Shown here piece after piece: positions 35,587-46,200 of a stretch of DNA of 64,000 nt. The translations under genes were made by a program, and so were the position numbers. The notes below the pieces were generated by a model that had not been told where the DNA came from, made no database searches, and saw only the letters and a list, made by a program, of their open reading frames with translations. Each line of letters opens with the position of its first letter. Position 1 is the first letter of the stretch. The DNA is taken from positions 17,043 to 81,042 of the forward strand of contig JAQBYI010000004.1 of NCBI GenBank assembly GCA_027622655.1, read 5' to 3'. The stretch is from Gemmatimonadota bacterium (GTDB lineage: Bacteria > Gemmatimonadota > Gemmatimonadetes > Gemmatimonadales > Gemmatimonadaceae).

Positions 35587-38500
35587 TTACTCGTAATTGT
35601 CGTATCGATCCTGGTCACTGCAGCCACTGCCGCGCCGAGCATCCTCACCCGGATATCATCCACGTCACGGCCTATGTACGCGCCGAGCCTGTTGAATACA
35701 GTGCGCGCTTTGGTGTTCTGACCCGTCTTGAGCAGCGCCACCACCGCGCCGTCGCGGAACGTGTCCGGGTCAATCCAGTTGAGACTGTTCTCAATCGCAA
35801 ATAGGACGGGATCGATGTCGGCGGCGGCAGCGATCCAGTTGTATCCCGATATCGCGCGCATGAACCGCACGGCCGAGACTGCATCGTCCGGTGCTCTCTG
35901 CGTCTTGAGGAACTGAAGCACCGGCTGATAGAACGATTCGTCCGCCCATCCCATCGTTCCGCCGTGCGTGTCCTTGTCCACCTGCTGCACGAGTCCGATG
36001 AACTCGGGCCAGTCGACCGGCGGGTGATTCATGGCCATGCGGTCGTTGAGCGTCTGCTTCCGCGCCGCCGCCGCGCGCCAGCGCACGCGATCGTCGGCGG
36101 CCACGAACGGTCCACGTCCCAGCCGCAGCGCCGCCGAAATGGCGCGCGCGCGCACGCGCTCGATGCCGAGCGGTGCCAGCGGATCGTTCACCGGGTCGAT
36201 ACGTCGGCTAGCCAAGAGCGCCGCCAAGTCGAATCGGGAATCGCCGAGTCCGGCAAACCCGCTTGCGAACCGTTTCTCGTAGCGCGCCTGCTCGGTGGCG
36301 ATGTCGAGGAGTGGATAGAAATCGGAGTTTGCACCTGAGCCGTCTTCGATCAACGGCGCGAGCACTTCGCGCGTCGCGAGTCGAGTTCCTTCAACCGCCG
36401 CGGGCGTGAGAGTGATGAAGCGCCGGAGATCGTGCTGCACGTCGGGAAGGCTGTAGACGGACCAGTCTGGTGCAGGGAGCGTGGGCATGTTCGACGCGAC
36501 AATCAGAATGTCCACGTCGGCTGTGAGAAAGATTTCGTATGAAGCAAAGTTCTTGTGGACGGCTTCGATCACCGAGAACACCAGAGCGTCATCTATCTCG
36601 TACAGATGGAGCCACTGCCCGAACACACCGTTTGGTGTGAGATACGTGCGAACGCGCTGGTAGAACTCATCCGTGAACAGGCCGCTCACACCGCTTACCC
36701 ACGGGTTGGACGGCTCGGAGAGGATGAGGTCGAACTTGCGGTTTGCGGCAGCGAAAAAACTCTTCGCGTCGTCGTGCACGAAACGCGAGCGCGGATCGTC
36801 GAACACACGCCGGTTTGCCGGATAGAACATTCGCGAGCCGTTGATCATCTCCGGTTCGATGTCGATCGTCACGAGCTCTTGCAGCGTCGGGCTGCCGAGG
36901 AGGAAATGACTCGACATACCAGACCCGTTGCCGATCACCGCTGCGTGCGTTGCGTCAGGGACGTGGGCAAGCGTGGTAAGTGGGAGCAGTACCTGCGTGG
37001 ACTCGTCGCCGTCGATGCGTTTGACCGCCGCGTCGACGCTGTCGTCCTCGAACCACGCTGCAGACAGCGACGCGTCAGGCTTGCCGTTGGTCGTGATCGA
37101 ATAGGTCCCGTCGCCGCTCTTTCGGACGCTCACGGAAGCAGTGCGCCCGTCGCGATAGAACACAACGCTCTCCGAACGCTCGCCGGGCTTAGGCACGGTC
37201 CCATATCGGAACACGCCGCTCATCAGGATTCCGCGATCGAAATTCGCGTTCACCGCGCCAGTGACTACGACGAGCACCGTCGCGCCAATGAGCGCTACCG
37301 CAAAGCGCCGCGTATCAGGGCGTTCGCGTCCGGCAATGAACATCAGCCAGACGCCGAGTGCCATGTCGATTACGCCGCCCGTGATGAGCAGCGCCTTCAC
37401 GCCAATGAGCGGCATCAGGACCAACGCAGCAAGTGCCACGCCAACAATGGACCCAAGCGTGTTGATGCTGTACACGGCGCCAATCGATCGTTCGCCGCCG
37501 CCCGCGCTGATCAGGATGCGCGTAATGAGCGGGAGCGTGACTCCGGCGCAGAATGTGGCCGGCACCATTACGGCGAGCGCGATGCCGTACTTGGCAACCG
37601 TCAATACGCTGTACCCTTCGGAATTCTGGTCGAGCGCCTGGATGAGGAACGCCATCCAGTCGAAGCTGGAGAGGTAGGCGGTGAGCGTCATGATCGCCAA
37701 CGCTCCCATCGCCCACTGCGTCACCGCGAGCGCACGGATCGGATCACGGAACGAGTCGGCGCGCTTGCGAACCCAGAACGCGCCAAGCGCGAGTCCGAGG
37801 ATGAACGCCGAAAGCATGAGCTCGAATGAGTGCGTCGCGCTTCCGAGCACGAGCGACAGCATGCGCACCCACGCGATCTCATATATGAAGCTCGAGAGCG
37901 CGGTCCCGGCGGCGACGGCGAGCATTATGCGCCAGAGGAACGGCAACGGCAACGGTAACGGCGCCGCGGCAGTCCACGGTGGGGTCGGCGGCGCGACTGC
38001 TGGCGCGACTGCTGGCGCGACTGGTTCTGTGACGGGCGCTGCCGCAGCTCGAAGGGGCTCGTCGTCCTCCTTCATCCTCACGGCCGCGTACACGGTGAGG
38101 CCCACGAGGATGTTCACGACAGCAGCCGTGAGAATCGTTCCCGGAAGCCCGACGAGCGCGATCAAGTAGAACCCGGCTATCAAAACGCCGGCCGCAGCTC
38201 CGATTGAATTCGCAAAGTAAAGAAGGCCGAGCACGTGCCCGCTGTGCGCGCGCCCGTCCGGTGAAACGCGTCGCAGAAAACCGGCCGTCATCAGCGGGAA
38301 CGTCATGCCGAGCAACACCGACTGCGGGAGGATGAGGAGCGCGGCCATCGTCCACTTCACCAGCGTCAGCGTCGCACCACCGGAGAGCGACGGAAACACC
38401 GACGAGTAAGCGAAAGCGGTGGTGGCCTGGAAGATCTCGTGAAAAAAGAGTCCGAGCACACCGACGATCACTTCGATTGCCGCATAACCGAGAAGCGGTT

Positions 38501-38693
38501 CGCGAATTCGCGTGGAACGTCCCGCAGTGATCGCTGCGCCGGCCGACATGCCGCCGAGGTAGATCACCAGGACGATGACCTGCGCATACGCCGAGTGACC
38601 GACGAAGAGCCCGAGATAGCGGCTCCAGATGGCCTCGTACATCAGTCCGGCCGCGCCGGACAAAATGAATATGAACGTGAGGAGGGCGGGCAT
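35580..38693 (-). CDS. Fused MFS-type membrane/spermidine-synthase-like protein
   Basis: Residues 1-215 and 250-490 hold about fourteen membrane segments (ILSGAAGLMYEAIWSRYLGLFVGHS is the typical opening). A cytoplasmic-type methyltransferase-fold domain with the polyamine-synthase pattern follows at about 500-770 (VIGNGSGMSSHFLLG, VTIDIEPEMINGSR, FDLILSEPSNPWVSGVSGLFTDEFY). The C-terminal 250 residues look helical and are less typical. A 12-bp direct repeat at 37991-38026 gives a VAPAVAPA linker between the membrane halves. Fused MFS/spermidine synthases are widespread with unsettled activity. Confidence 0.88.
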   Translation of the reverse strand: MPALLTFIFILSGAAGLMYEAIWSRYLGLFVGHSAYAQVIVLVIYLGGMSAGAAITAGRSTRIREPLLGYAAIEVIVGVLGLFFHEIFQATTAFAYSSVFPSLSGGATLTLVKWTMAALLILPQSVLLGMTFPLMTAGFLRRVSPDGRAHSGHVLGLLYFANSIGAAAGVLIAGFYLIALVGLPGTILTAAVVNILVGLTVYAAVRMKEDDEPLRAAAAPVTEPVAPAVAPAVAPPTPPWTAAAPLPLPLPFLWRIMLAVAAGTALSSFIYEIAWVRMLSLVLGSATHSFELMLSAFILGLALGAFWVRKRADSFRDPIRALAVTQWAMGALAIMTLTAYLSSFDWMAFLIQALDQNSEGYSVLTVAKYGIALAVMVPATFCAGVTLPLITRILISAGGGERSIGAVYSINTLGSIVGVALAALVLMPLIGVKALLITGGVIDMALGVWLMFIAGRERPDTRRFAVALIGATVLVVVTGAVNANFDRGILMSGVFRYGTVPKPGERSESVVFYRDGRTASVSVRKSGDGTYSITTNGKPDASLSAAWFEDDSVDAAVKRIDGDESTQVLLPLTTLAHVPDATHAAVIGNGSGMSSHFLLGSPTLQELVTIDIEPEMINGSRMFYPANRRVFDDPRSRFVHDDAKSFFAAANRKFDLILSEPSNPWVSGVSGLFTDEFYQRVRTYLTPNGVFGQWLHLYEIDDALVFSVIEAVHKNFASYEIFLTADVDILIVASNMPTLPAPDWSVYSLPDVQHDLRRFITLTPAAVEGTRLATREVLAPLIEDGSGANSDFYPLLDIATEQARYEKRFASGFAGLGDSRFDLAALLASRRIDPVNDPLAPLGIERVRARAISAALRLGRGPFVAADDRVRWRAAAARKQTLNDRMAMNHPPVDWPEFIGLVQQVDKDTHGGTMGWADESFYQPVLQFLKTQRAPDDAVSAVRFMRAISGYNWIAAAADIDPVLFAIENSLNWIDPDTFRDGAVVALLKTGQNTKARTVFNRLGAYIGRDVDDIRVRMLGAAVAAVTRIDTTITSKR

Positions 38694-38729
38694 CGTCGGC
38701 TAAAAACTATAGGGCCGTCACGGCTGGAA

Positions 38730-39194
38730 CTACTTCGGGTGCGGCATCTTCGGTCCAACGAGTCGTTCGAGAATGTCGATTGCGCGCTCCAACTGCGCGA
38801 CGTCCCGCGTCGGGAGTCGAACGATTTCATTCGCCAGCGCGGTGATGCGCCGTCTCCGCCCGTCGTCGAGGAGGCGCTCACCCTTTGGCGTGACGCGCAC
38901 GACCACGATGCGCCGATCACTTTCCCGCTGCGTGCGAACGGCGAGACCTCGCGCCTCGAGGTCGGCCACGATTCGCGTAATCGTCGGCGGGCGTACCTGC
39001 TCGGCGTGGGCGAGTTCGCCGAGTGTGAGGCTGCCGCGAAAGACGATCACGGAAAGCGCGGAAAGTTGTGGGGCAGAGAGGCCCGCGCTCGTATCCTCGC
39101 GCCGCACACGTCGCAGCAGGTGAATCGCTGTGGAATGGAGCCGGTCGGCGACCTCAAGCGAGGCGCACGTTGCGCGTGGGTGTCTTGCGGGCAT
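38730..39194 (-). CDS. MarR-family transcriptional regulator
   Basis: The 154 residues form a winged-helix MarR protein: LSAPQLSALSVIVFRGSLTLGELA, the recognition helix RPPTITRIVADLEARGL and the wing QRESDRRIVVVRVTPKGERLL. MarR proteins usually repress a divergent gene and respond to phenolic or oxidising ligands. The divergent neighbour is a broken VOC/glyoxalase gene, and a perfect palindrome lies between them. Confidence 0.9.
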   Translation of the reverse strand: MPARHPRATCASLEVADRLHSTAIHLLRRVRREDTSAGLSAPQLSALSVIVFRGSLTLGELAHAEQVRPPTITRIVADLEARGLAVRTQRESDRRIVVVRVTPKGERLLDDGRRRRITALANEIVRLPTRDVAQLERAIDILERLVGPKMPHPK

Positions 39195-39211
39195 GGGCAG
39201 AGTGAATATAT

Positions 39212-39224
39212 TTAGCTTTGCTAA
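39212..39224. promoter_or_regulatory. MarR-type operator
   Basis: TTAGC-TTT-GCTAA is a perfect inverted repeat 18 bp upstream of the marR-family start, next to AT-rich TATATT. A related half-site (TAGCTAAC) lies near 39768 in front of the tetR gene. Confidence 0.65.
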
Positions 39225-39301
39225 CTAACGTATGGGCCGCGACGCACGGGAGCAACCCGGCGGCCGGCCAGAACGCGGTGCGGTGCACTGCCGGAGGATG
39301 T

Positions 39302-39689
39302 ATGGCGGAATCATCGCAGGTCCTGGGCGTCGCGCAGATCGCGATCACGGTGAGCGACGTACCTCGCGCGATTGCGTTCTATCGCGACCAGGTTGGACTT
39401 CCACAGTTGCCCATCCCGGCACCGCCTACGATGGGATTTCTTTCGATGGGCGACGTGCGGCTGATGATCTCTCAGCCCGAGCCCGGCTTCACTCCAGGCG
39501 GCGGCACCGTGGTTTAGTATGAAGGTCGGAGACATCATGGCGACAGCCGCTTCCATGAAAGAGAACGGCGTACCGTTCACCGGCGATCCACATCTCATTG
39601 CGAAGCTTCCCGACCGGGAAATATGGCTCGCCGAGTTTCGCGATCCCGACGGAAGTGCGGTCGCCTTGATGAGCGAAGTCGAGACATGA
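39302..39689 (+). pseudogene. VOC/glyoxalase-family protein, broken by a stop and a frameshift
   Basis: The first 71 codons encode a normal VOC start (VAQIAITVSDVPRAIAFYRDQVGLPQLPIP, then MGFLSMGDVRLMISQPE) and end at TAG 39515-39517. The second half of the domain (VGDIMATAASMKENGVPFTG, LPDREIWLAEFRDPDG, ALMSEVE) continues at once but in another frame. Changing the TAG to a Tyr codon and removing one G from the GGTCGG run near 39525 would restore one 128-residue protein. Both lesions lie within 12 bp. The start has GGAGG at good spacing. Confidence 0.8.
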
Positions 39690-39792
39690 CTTGATGTTAG
39701 GCGGATATTCGGATCGCTGAAACGGCGCCGAATCACTCGCCTCGTCGCACTGACTCTCTGGTCAAAATAGCTAACCAGTCACCCCGTTGCGC

Positions 39793-39831
39793 GCAAGCAG
39801 GCACTTGCATAGAATGCAAGCGCATACTTGC
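39793..39831. promoter_or_regulatory. Two tandem TetR operators
   Basis: GCAAG-N6-CTTGC occurs at 39793-39808 and again at 39816-39831, 23 bp apart. The inner halves also form a perfect CTTGCAT-N3-ATGCAAG palindrome (39804-39820). The block lies 24 bp before the regulator's ATG and is the likely autoregulatory site controlling the efflux operon. Confidence 0.75.
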
Positions 39832-39854
39832 ACTCACTCTCCACGGGTTTACTG

Positions 39855-40460
39855 ATGGCTCTTCCGACACGCGAACACATCTTGAGCGCCGCTGCGCGCC
39901 TCTATGCCGAGCATGGTTTCCGGGGAACGACAACGCGAGCGATCGCCGAATCGGCCGGCGTGAATGAAGTCACGCTCTTTCGGCTGTTTGGAAGCAAGGA
40001 AACACTGATCATCGAAGCCATGCGCGTGCATGGCGTGCCGGTGCATGTGGGAACGCTTCCGGAAGTTCCGCTGGATCCAGCGAAAGAGCTGACTTCATGG
40101 GCGACTCAGACGAGCACGGTGCTCCTCTCGATGCGTTCCATGATTGTCCAGGCGATGAGCGACGCTGAGCATCACCCCGAAATGCCGAAGTGCGTCGCTC
40201 GCGGCGCCGACGCCGCGTTCGACGCGATTCACAGCTATCTCGACCGTGTGCGTGAGCACGGCTTCATCCCCACAGACGCCGAAACACATAACGCCGGCGG
40301 AATGCTCATCAGTTCGCTCTTTCACGACGCGATGTCGCGCGAAGTCATGCCGCAGTTCTTTCCGCCGATCGCCGACGCGCCGGCCACGTACGCGCGCCTT
40401 TGTCTCCGAGCGTTGCAGTACGACCCATCGAAATCCGCCGCGCAGCGGCGCGCTTCCTGA
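39855..40460 (+). CDS. TetR-family regulator of the RND efflux operon
   Basis: The N-terminal 50 residues are a TetR HTH (TREHILSAAARLYAEHGFRG, TTRAIAESAGVNEVTLFRLFGSKETL). The C-terminal ligand domain is of the AcrR-like type, variable as usual. ATG 39855 was chosen because the homologous part starts there. Its stop overlaps a possible ATG of the next gene (TGATG at 40458), so the TolC gene is in the same transcript. It probably represses its own operon through the two palindromes upstream. Confidence 0.9.
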   Translation: MALPTREHILSAAARLYAEHGFRGTTTRAIAESAGVNEVTLFRLFGSKETLIIEAMRVHGVPVHVGTLPEVPLDPAKELTSWATQTSTVLLSMRSMIVQAMSDAEHHPEMPKCVARGADAAFDAIHSYLDRVREHGFIPTDAETHNAGGMLISSLFHDAMSREVMPQFFPPIADAPATYARLCLRALQYDPSKSAAQRRAS

Positions 40461-40495
40461 TGCCTTCCCTGATCCATCAACCGACGCATCCATAT

Positions 40496-41971
40496 ATGCC
40501 CAGGATTTTCAAACGACTCTTCGGCGCGATGGTTCTTTCGTCCGCCATCACCATGCCCGCTTTTACGCAGGGCGCGGCGGCAATGAACATCTCGCTTGCC
40601 GACGCGCTTCGTCTGGCGGCCGGCGTATCGCACGCCGTGCGCTCGGCAGATGCCGGTGTGCTTCGCGCGCGAGGCATGCAGTCGCAGGCGCGGGCGCAGT
40701 ACTTCCCGCAACTGACTGCATCCGCTGGCTATCAACGGACACTGCAGAGCCAGTTTCAGGAGATCTCCAAGCGCGACCAGCCTTCTGGCGGCTCGTCAGG
40801 CGGCGGGAGCGACACTTCGAGTTCCGGAACCGACTTTGGCTCCATCGGCAAGATCTTCGCGTCGCCGGTGACTCAGACCATCGCGCTCAATTTTTCTCAG
40901 AGCATCTTCACTGCCGGTCGGCTTCGGGCGTCGAATGCTGCGGCTGGCGCGGCCCGCACTGCGGCCGACATCGGCCTCGACGCGGCTCGTGCGCAAATGG
41001 TGCTCGACGTCGCCCAAGCATACTACGATGCCGTCGCGGCCGGACAGCTAGCCGAAATCGCCGACAGTACGCTCGCACAGGCGGAACGTTCGCTGCTGCA
41101 CACTTCGCTCGCGTACGAAGTGGGATCGGCGTCGGAGTTCGACATGCTTCGTGCCCGCGTGGCGCGCGACAACCAGCGTCCCGTCGTGATTCAGAGTCGT
41201 GGCAACCGCAGTGTGGCGATGCTCCGAGTACGGCAGCTGCTGGGCATTCCGCTATCACAGCAAATCGCCCTCACCACCACGATCCGTGATGAAGGCGCCG
41301 CGGTGGCCGCCGGGCCGATGACGCTCGATCGCGTCATCGAGATTCCCGGAACCGATCGCACTGTCATGCCAGATACGTCGGCGACGCGGCGATCCAGCGT
41401 GCGCCAGGCGGCAGCGAACGTGACCGCGCAACGCGCCGCGCTGCGTGCGGCCAACTGGCAGCGCCTTCCCTCGCTGCAGGTCACGTCCGCGTATCAGCGG
41501 TTCGGTTACCCAACTGACGGTGCAGTCTTTCCGAATTCGCTCGGACTGTTCTATCCGAACTGGACGGTCACGGCGGGCTTTTCATTCCCGCTTCTCACGG
41601 GCGGCCGCCTTACGGGCGACCGCTTGGTCGCCGAGGCGAACCTCACCGAAGCCGAGGAGTCGCTGGCGCAGGCAAGAGAGTTCGCCGCACTCGACGCCAG
41701 TACGGCGGTGGTTCAGCTGGAACAGTCTCAGGCGGCGTACGCGGCCAGCGTGGGCACAGATGAGCAGGCTGCAAAAGCGTACAGCATTGCCGAAGTGCGA
41801 CAGCAGGAAGGCATTTCAACGCAGGTGGAGCTGCAGCAGGCACGCACTCAGTACGAACAGGCGCGCCTCAATCGCGTCGTCGCGGCGCGAGATCTTGAAC
41901 TCGCACGACTGAAAGTCGCTTTGCTCAAGGACCTTCCGCTTACTCCAACGACAACTACAAGCAGACGGTGA
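40496..41971 (+). CDS. TolC-family outer-membrane efflux protein
   Basis: Signal peptide (LFGAMVLSSAITMPAFTQG), then the internal repeat of TolC proteins: SLADALRLAAGVSHAVRSADAGVLRARGMQSQ in the first half, and RQAAANVTAQRAALRAANWQRLPSLQVTSAY in the second, each with long alpha-hairpin helices and short barrel strands. A Gly/Ser insert (SGGSSGGGSDTSSSG) sits in the first half. It would form the outer-membrane channel for the RND pump encoded downstream. ATG 40460, overlapping the tetR stop, is an alternative start. Confidence 0.9.
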   Translation: MPRIFKRLFGAMVLSSAITMPAFTQGAAAMNISLADALRLAAGVSHAVRSADAGVLRARGMQSQARAQYFPQLTASAGYQRTLQSQFQEISKRDQPSGGSSGGGSDTSSSGTDFGSIGKIFASPVTQTIALNFSQSIFTAGRLRASNAAAGAARTAADIGLDAARAQMVLDVAQAYYDAVAAGQLAEIADSTLAQAERSLLHTSLAYEVGSASEFDMLRARVARDNQRPVVIQSRGNRSVAMLRVRQLLGIPLSQQIALTTTIRDEGAAVAAGPMTLDRVIEIPGTDRTVMPDTSATRRSSVRQAAANVTAQRAALRAANWQRLPSLQVTSAYQRFGYPTDGAVFPNSLGLFYPNWTVTAGFSFPLLTGGRLTGDRLVAEANLTEAEESLAQAREFAALDASTAVVQLEQSQAAYAASVGTDEQAAKAYSIAEVRQQEGISTQVELQQARTQYEQARLNRVVAARDLELARLKVALLKDLPLTPTTTTSRR

Positions 41972-42034
41972 ACGGTTGACGGCCCACGGCTATCGGTCGT
42001 GCAAACCGACAGCCGTCAGCCGTGAGCTGTCAAC
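41966..42034. repeat. Intergenic palindromic repeat, copy 3
   Basis: GGTTGACGGC and ACGGCTATCGGTCGTGC on the left, and ACCGACAGCCGTCAGCCG with GAGCTGTCAACC on the right, form one imperfect hairpin. It matches copies 1, 2 and 4 and lies in the 104-bp gap between the tolC and membrane-fusion genes. Confidence 0.75.
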
Positions 42035-42075
42035 CCGGCTTCGATCTTCCAACCATCCGATCCTCGAATCTCCCA

Positions 42076-43197
42076 ATGCGAACTCGCATCACCATCCCGC
42101 TCATCGCCATCGTTGCACTCGTTACCGCCTGCGGCGGCGAGGGCGCCATGGCCGATACACCGGTAGCTACGACGGTGAACATCAGCCCCGGCAACATCAC
42201 GCTCGTTGTCACGGACACGATCACCAGCGGCCCGGCGTTTTCAGGAACGCTCGTGGCCGACCGCACAGCTTCAATCCGCGCCGAGGTGGCCGGCTCCGTG
42301 ATCGCCGTGTTCCTTGATCCGGGCTCGCGCGTAACCAAGGGCACGCCGCTTGTTCGAATTGACGATTCCGGAATTCGCGACGCGGTGCTCTCGGCGAAGA
42401 GCGGCGTGACGCAGGCCGACCTGGCCAATGACATCGCGCGACGAGAGCAGGAGCGCGCGGAGAAACTGCTGGCCGTCGGTGCGGTGGCGCAGAACGTAGT
42501 CGAAATGGCTCGGCGCTCAGCGCTGGGTGCGCAGGCGTCGCTCGACGACGCCAAGGCACGGCTCGCAAACGCCCAGAAGAATCTCGACAACACGATCGTG
42601 AAGGCGCCGTATGACGGTGTGGTCAGCGAACGCATGGTGAGTCCTGGCGACATCGTTGCGCCCGGCTCGCCGTTGGTCACGGTTGTTGACCCGAGCACGA
42701 TGCGATTGGAGGGTGCGGTACCGGCCGATCAGTTGGGAGCGATTCGCATTGGTGCGCCAGTGAGCTTCACAGTGACCGGCTATCCCGGACGCGCATTCAC
42801 CGGGACGATCAGCAACATCTATCCGACCGCGGACCCTGGCACGCGGCAGGTCCGCCTCTACGCGCGCATCCCGAATACCGGCCGCGGCCTGGTGGCGGGT
42901 CTATTCGCCACCGGGCGCATCGCGAGCACGTCGCACTCGGGGCTCGTGGTTCCGCTCACGGCAATCGACGAGCGTGGGCTCAAGCCCACCGTCACGCGAC
43001 TGACCGACGGCAAGGCCGAGATCGTCGAAGTGACGCTAGGTACGCGCGACGATGCGACTGAGCATATCGAAATCACGGCCGGCGTAGTCGAGGGCGACAC
43101 GCTCCTCGTCGGCGCAACGGCCGGCATCACCCCCGGAACGTTGGTTCGCATAACGAGCGGCGATCGGGCTGCCGCCGCCCCGCCAACCAAGCCGTAG
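42076..43197 (+). CDS. RND efflux membrane-fusion (periplasmic adaptor) lipoprotein
   Basis: Signal sequence with lipobox (IVALVTAC followed by GG) predicts an N-terminal lipid anchor. The HlyD/AcrA layout follows: barrel-sandwich half (FSGTLVADRTASIRAEVAGS, VTKGTPLVRIDD), alpha-hairpin (REQERAEKLLAVGAVAQNVV), second lipoyl half (IVKAPYDGVVSERMVSPGDIV) and beta-barrel (GAPVSFTVTGYPGRAFTGTI). It links the RND pump to the TolC channel. It is 21 bp from the pump gene. Confidence 0.92.
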   Translation: MRTRITIPLIAIVALVTACGGEGAMADTPVATTVNISPGNITLVVTDTITSGPAFSGTLVADRTASIRAEVAGSVIAVFLDPGSRVTKGTPLVRIDDSGIRDAVLSAKSGVTQADLANDIARREQERAEKLLAVGAVAQNVVEMARRSALGAQASLDDAKARLANAQKNLDNTIVKAPYDGVVSERMVSPGDIVAPGSPLVTVVDPSTMRLEGAVPADQLGAIRIGAPVSFTVTGYPGRAFTGTISNIYPTADPGTRQVRLYARIPNTGRGLVAGLFATGRIASTSHSGLVVPLTAIDERGLKPTVTRLTDGKAEIVEVTLGTRDDATEHIEITAGVVEGDTLLVGATAGITPGTLVRITSGDRAAAAPPTKP

Positions 43198-43218
43198 GCA
43201 CACAAGGATATCGCAGCC

Positions 43219-46200
43219 ATGTTCATCTCTGATTTCGCCATCAAGAAGCCGATCGTCACTGTTGTGTCCATGGTGGCGCTCGTGGTGTTCGGATTGTTCG
43301 CGCTGGGCCAACTGCAGACCGACGAATTTCCGGATGTCGTTCAGCCCATCATAAACGTCGCGATTCCGTACCCCGGCGCCTCACCCGACGTGGTGGAGCG
43401 TGAAGTACTCGACCGCGTCGAAGAGGCGATCTCCGGCATCTCGGGGCTGGACCGGATGCAAGGCACCGCCCAGGATGGTTTTGCCAATGTGACGGCGACC
43501 TTCGTATTCGAGAAAGACATTCAGCAGGCCTCGCAGGATATTCGCGACAAGATCTCGTCGATTCGCGACCAGCTGCCGGCAGAAATCAAGGAGCCGATTC
43601 TTTCGCGATTCGACCCGCAGGACCAGGCGATCGTTCAGTTGTCGCTCAATTCCCGGACGCTCGACGCGCCGAGTCTCACGCGGATCGCCGATCCGGGCAT
43701 CACGAAGGAACTCCGGTCGATTCCCGGAGTGGCCGATGCAGCCGTCGTGGGCGGTGTGCAGCGCGAACTCACGGTCGAAATCCGGCCCAACGCGATGCGC
43801 GCGGCAGGCATCAGCGTCGGCCAGCTCGTGCAGGCGCTGCAGGCGCAGAATCTCGCTGTGCCGGTCGGCAAGCTCACAGGCACGCTCGACGAGCGCTCAA
43901 TCCGTCTGCGTGGCAAGCTCGAGACGCCCGAAGACTTTCTCGGGCTCGTGGTTGCCGAACGGAATGGCCGCACGATTCGCCTCGGCGAGGTTGCGACGGC
44001 TCGCGATGGCACGGCCGAACCGACATCCGCTGCGTTGTTCAGCGGCGCGGATGCCATCGGCATCCTGGTCAAAAAATCAAAGGGATACAGCACGTCCGCC
44101 GTCTCGCGCGAAGTGCTCGCGGCCGTGGAGGCAATTCGGTTGACGCTCCCGCCGGGCACGAACATCGACATCGTGCAGAACTCCGGTGAGCGCGTGGAGT
44201 CATCGGTGCGAAACGTGAACGAAGCGCTGCTCGAAGGCGCTGCGCTCACCGTGCTCGTCGTGTTCGTCTTCCTGAACTCGTGGCGCTCAACGGTGATCAC
44301 CGGCCTGGCACTTCCTGTGTCGGTGATCTCGGCGTTCATCGCCGTGTGGGCGTTCGGCTTCACGCTCAACACGATGTCGCTGCTTGGACTCTCGCTGGCG
44401 ATCGGCATCCTGATCGACGACGCGATCGTGGTACGCGAAAACATCGTGCGACACATCGAAATGGGGAAGGATCATTTCCGCGCGTCGCACGAAGGCACCG
44501 ACGAGATCGGACTCGCCGTGACCGCGACCACGTTTTCGATTGTCGCGGTATTCATCCCCATTGGTTTCATGGGCGATGTGCCGGGGCAGTGGTTCAAGCC
44601 GTTCGCGTTGACGATCGCGTGCGCGGTGCTGGTGTCACTCTTCGTGAGCTTCTCACTCGACCCCATGCTCTCGGCGTACTGGGCCGATCCGCAAACCGAG
44701 GCGCACGAACGGCGGAACCCGATCGCACGTGCGCTGGACCGGTTCAACAACTGGTTCAACGCCCAGGCCGATCGCTACACCCGCGTCATCGGATGGGCTC
44801 TCGATCACCGCTGGTCCATGGCAACGCTCGCCGTAACGGCGTTCGTCGGCGCGCTCTGGCTGCAGGCGACGTACGGCGGATTCGGATTCGTGCCGGACTC
44901 GGATCGGAGCGAAGTGTTCGTCGAGGTGCAGACGCCGCCGGGTTCGAACCTGGAGTACACAAAAATGAAAACCGAGGAGGCCGCCCAGATCGCACGCAGG
45001 CACGCCGATCTTGTGCGGTACACGTTTTCGACCATCGGCGCGAGCACCATCGCGATTCCCGGCGCGAGCATAAGCGCAGGTGATCTCGGAAGTATGTATG
45101 TGCGAATGCGGCCGAAAGCCGAGCGTTCGGTGAGCCAGTATGAGTTGGGCGAAATTTTGCGCGACGAAATGAAACAGATCGGCGGCGCGACGGTGTCGGT
45201 GTTCACCAGCGGATTTGGCGGCGCGCGCAAGCAGATTCAGCTCGAACTCCGCGGCAAGGACGCCACCGTGCTCGGCCAGCTCGCCGATTCTGTTCTGGCG
45301 ATTGTTCGCGCGATTCCGGGCGCCGTTGACGTGGGTCTCTCGACGAAAGGCCAGAAGCCGGAACTTGAGATCCAGTTGAATCGCGAACTTGCCGGATCGA
45401 TGGGGATCACCGTGGGACAGGTTGCGCAGGCGCTGCGCCCGGCGTTCGCAGGCGTTGACGCCGGCGACTGGGTCGATCCGGCGGGTGAGAACCGAAAAGT
45501 GCGAGTGCGGCTGGCGCCTGAGTCGCGCCGCCGCATGACGGACATCGAGCAGATTCCGATCGTCATTGGCGGACAGCAGGGTGCTCCGCAGCGCGTGATG
45601 CCGCTTGGCCAGATCGCTTCAATCCGTCCAGCGCTTGGACCTGCCGTCATCAGTCACCTCGATCGCGAAAACGTGATCGTGATCGAATCGAATACTCAGG
45701 GCCGATCGCTCGGCGAGGTCAATTCGTCAATCCAGACGGCGATCGCCGGGCTGACGCTGCCAGCGGGCTATCGGTTTTCGTCCGGCGGCGAGGTCCGCGA
45801 CCAGCAGAAGGTGTTCAGCAAGATGCTGGCGGCAATGGGCATTGCTGTGTTGCTCATGTACCTCATCCTGGTCGTGCAGTTTGGATCGTTCGTGGAACCG
45901 ATCGCGATCATGGTCTCACTGCCGCTGTCTTTGATCGGCGTCGTGCTCGCATTGCTGATCACCGGCGACACGCTGAACATCATGTCCCTCATCGGCGTGC
46001 TGATGTTGATGGGCATTGTCGCCAAAAACGCGATTCTGCTCATCGACTTCGCCAAATGGGGCCAGGAGGCAGGCAAGGACCGACGAACAGCCCTCATCGA
46101 AGCTGGCCGAGTCCGGCTCCGTCCAATCATGATGACCACGATTGCGCTTATTGCCGGCATGATTCCGGTGGCCCTGGGCAACGGCGAAGGCGCCGATTTT

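Noticed and set aside
36555..37829. Plus-strand frame of 424 codons opposite the MFS-spermidine synthase
   Set aside because: Shadow frame antisense to a gene with clear membrane helices and synthase motifs.
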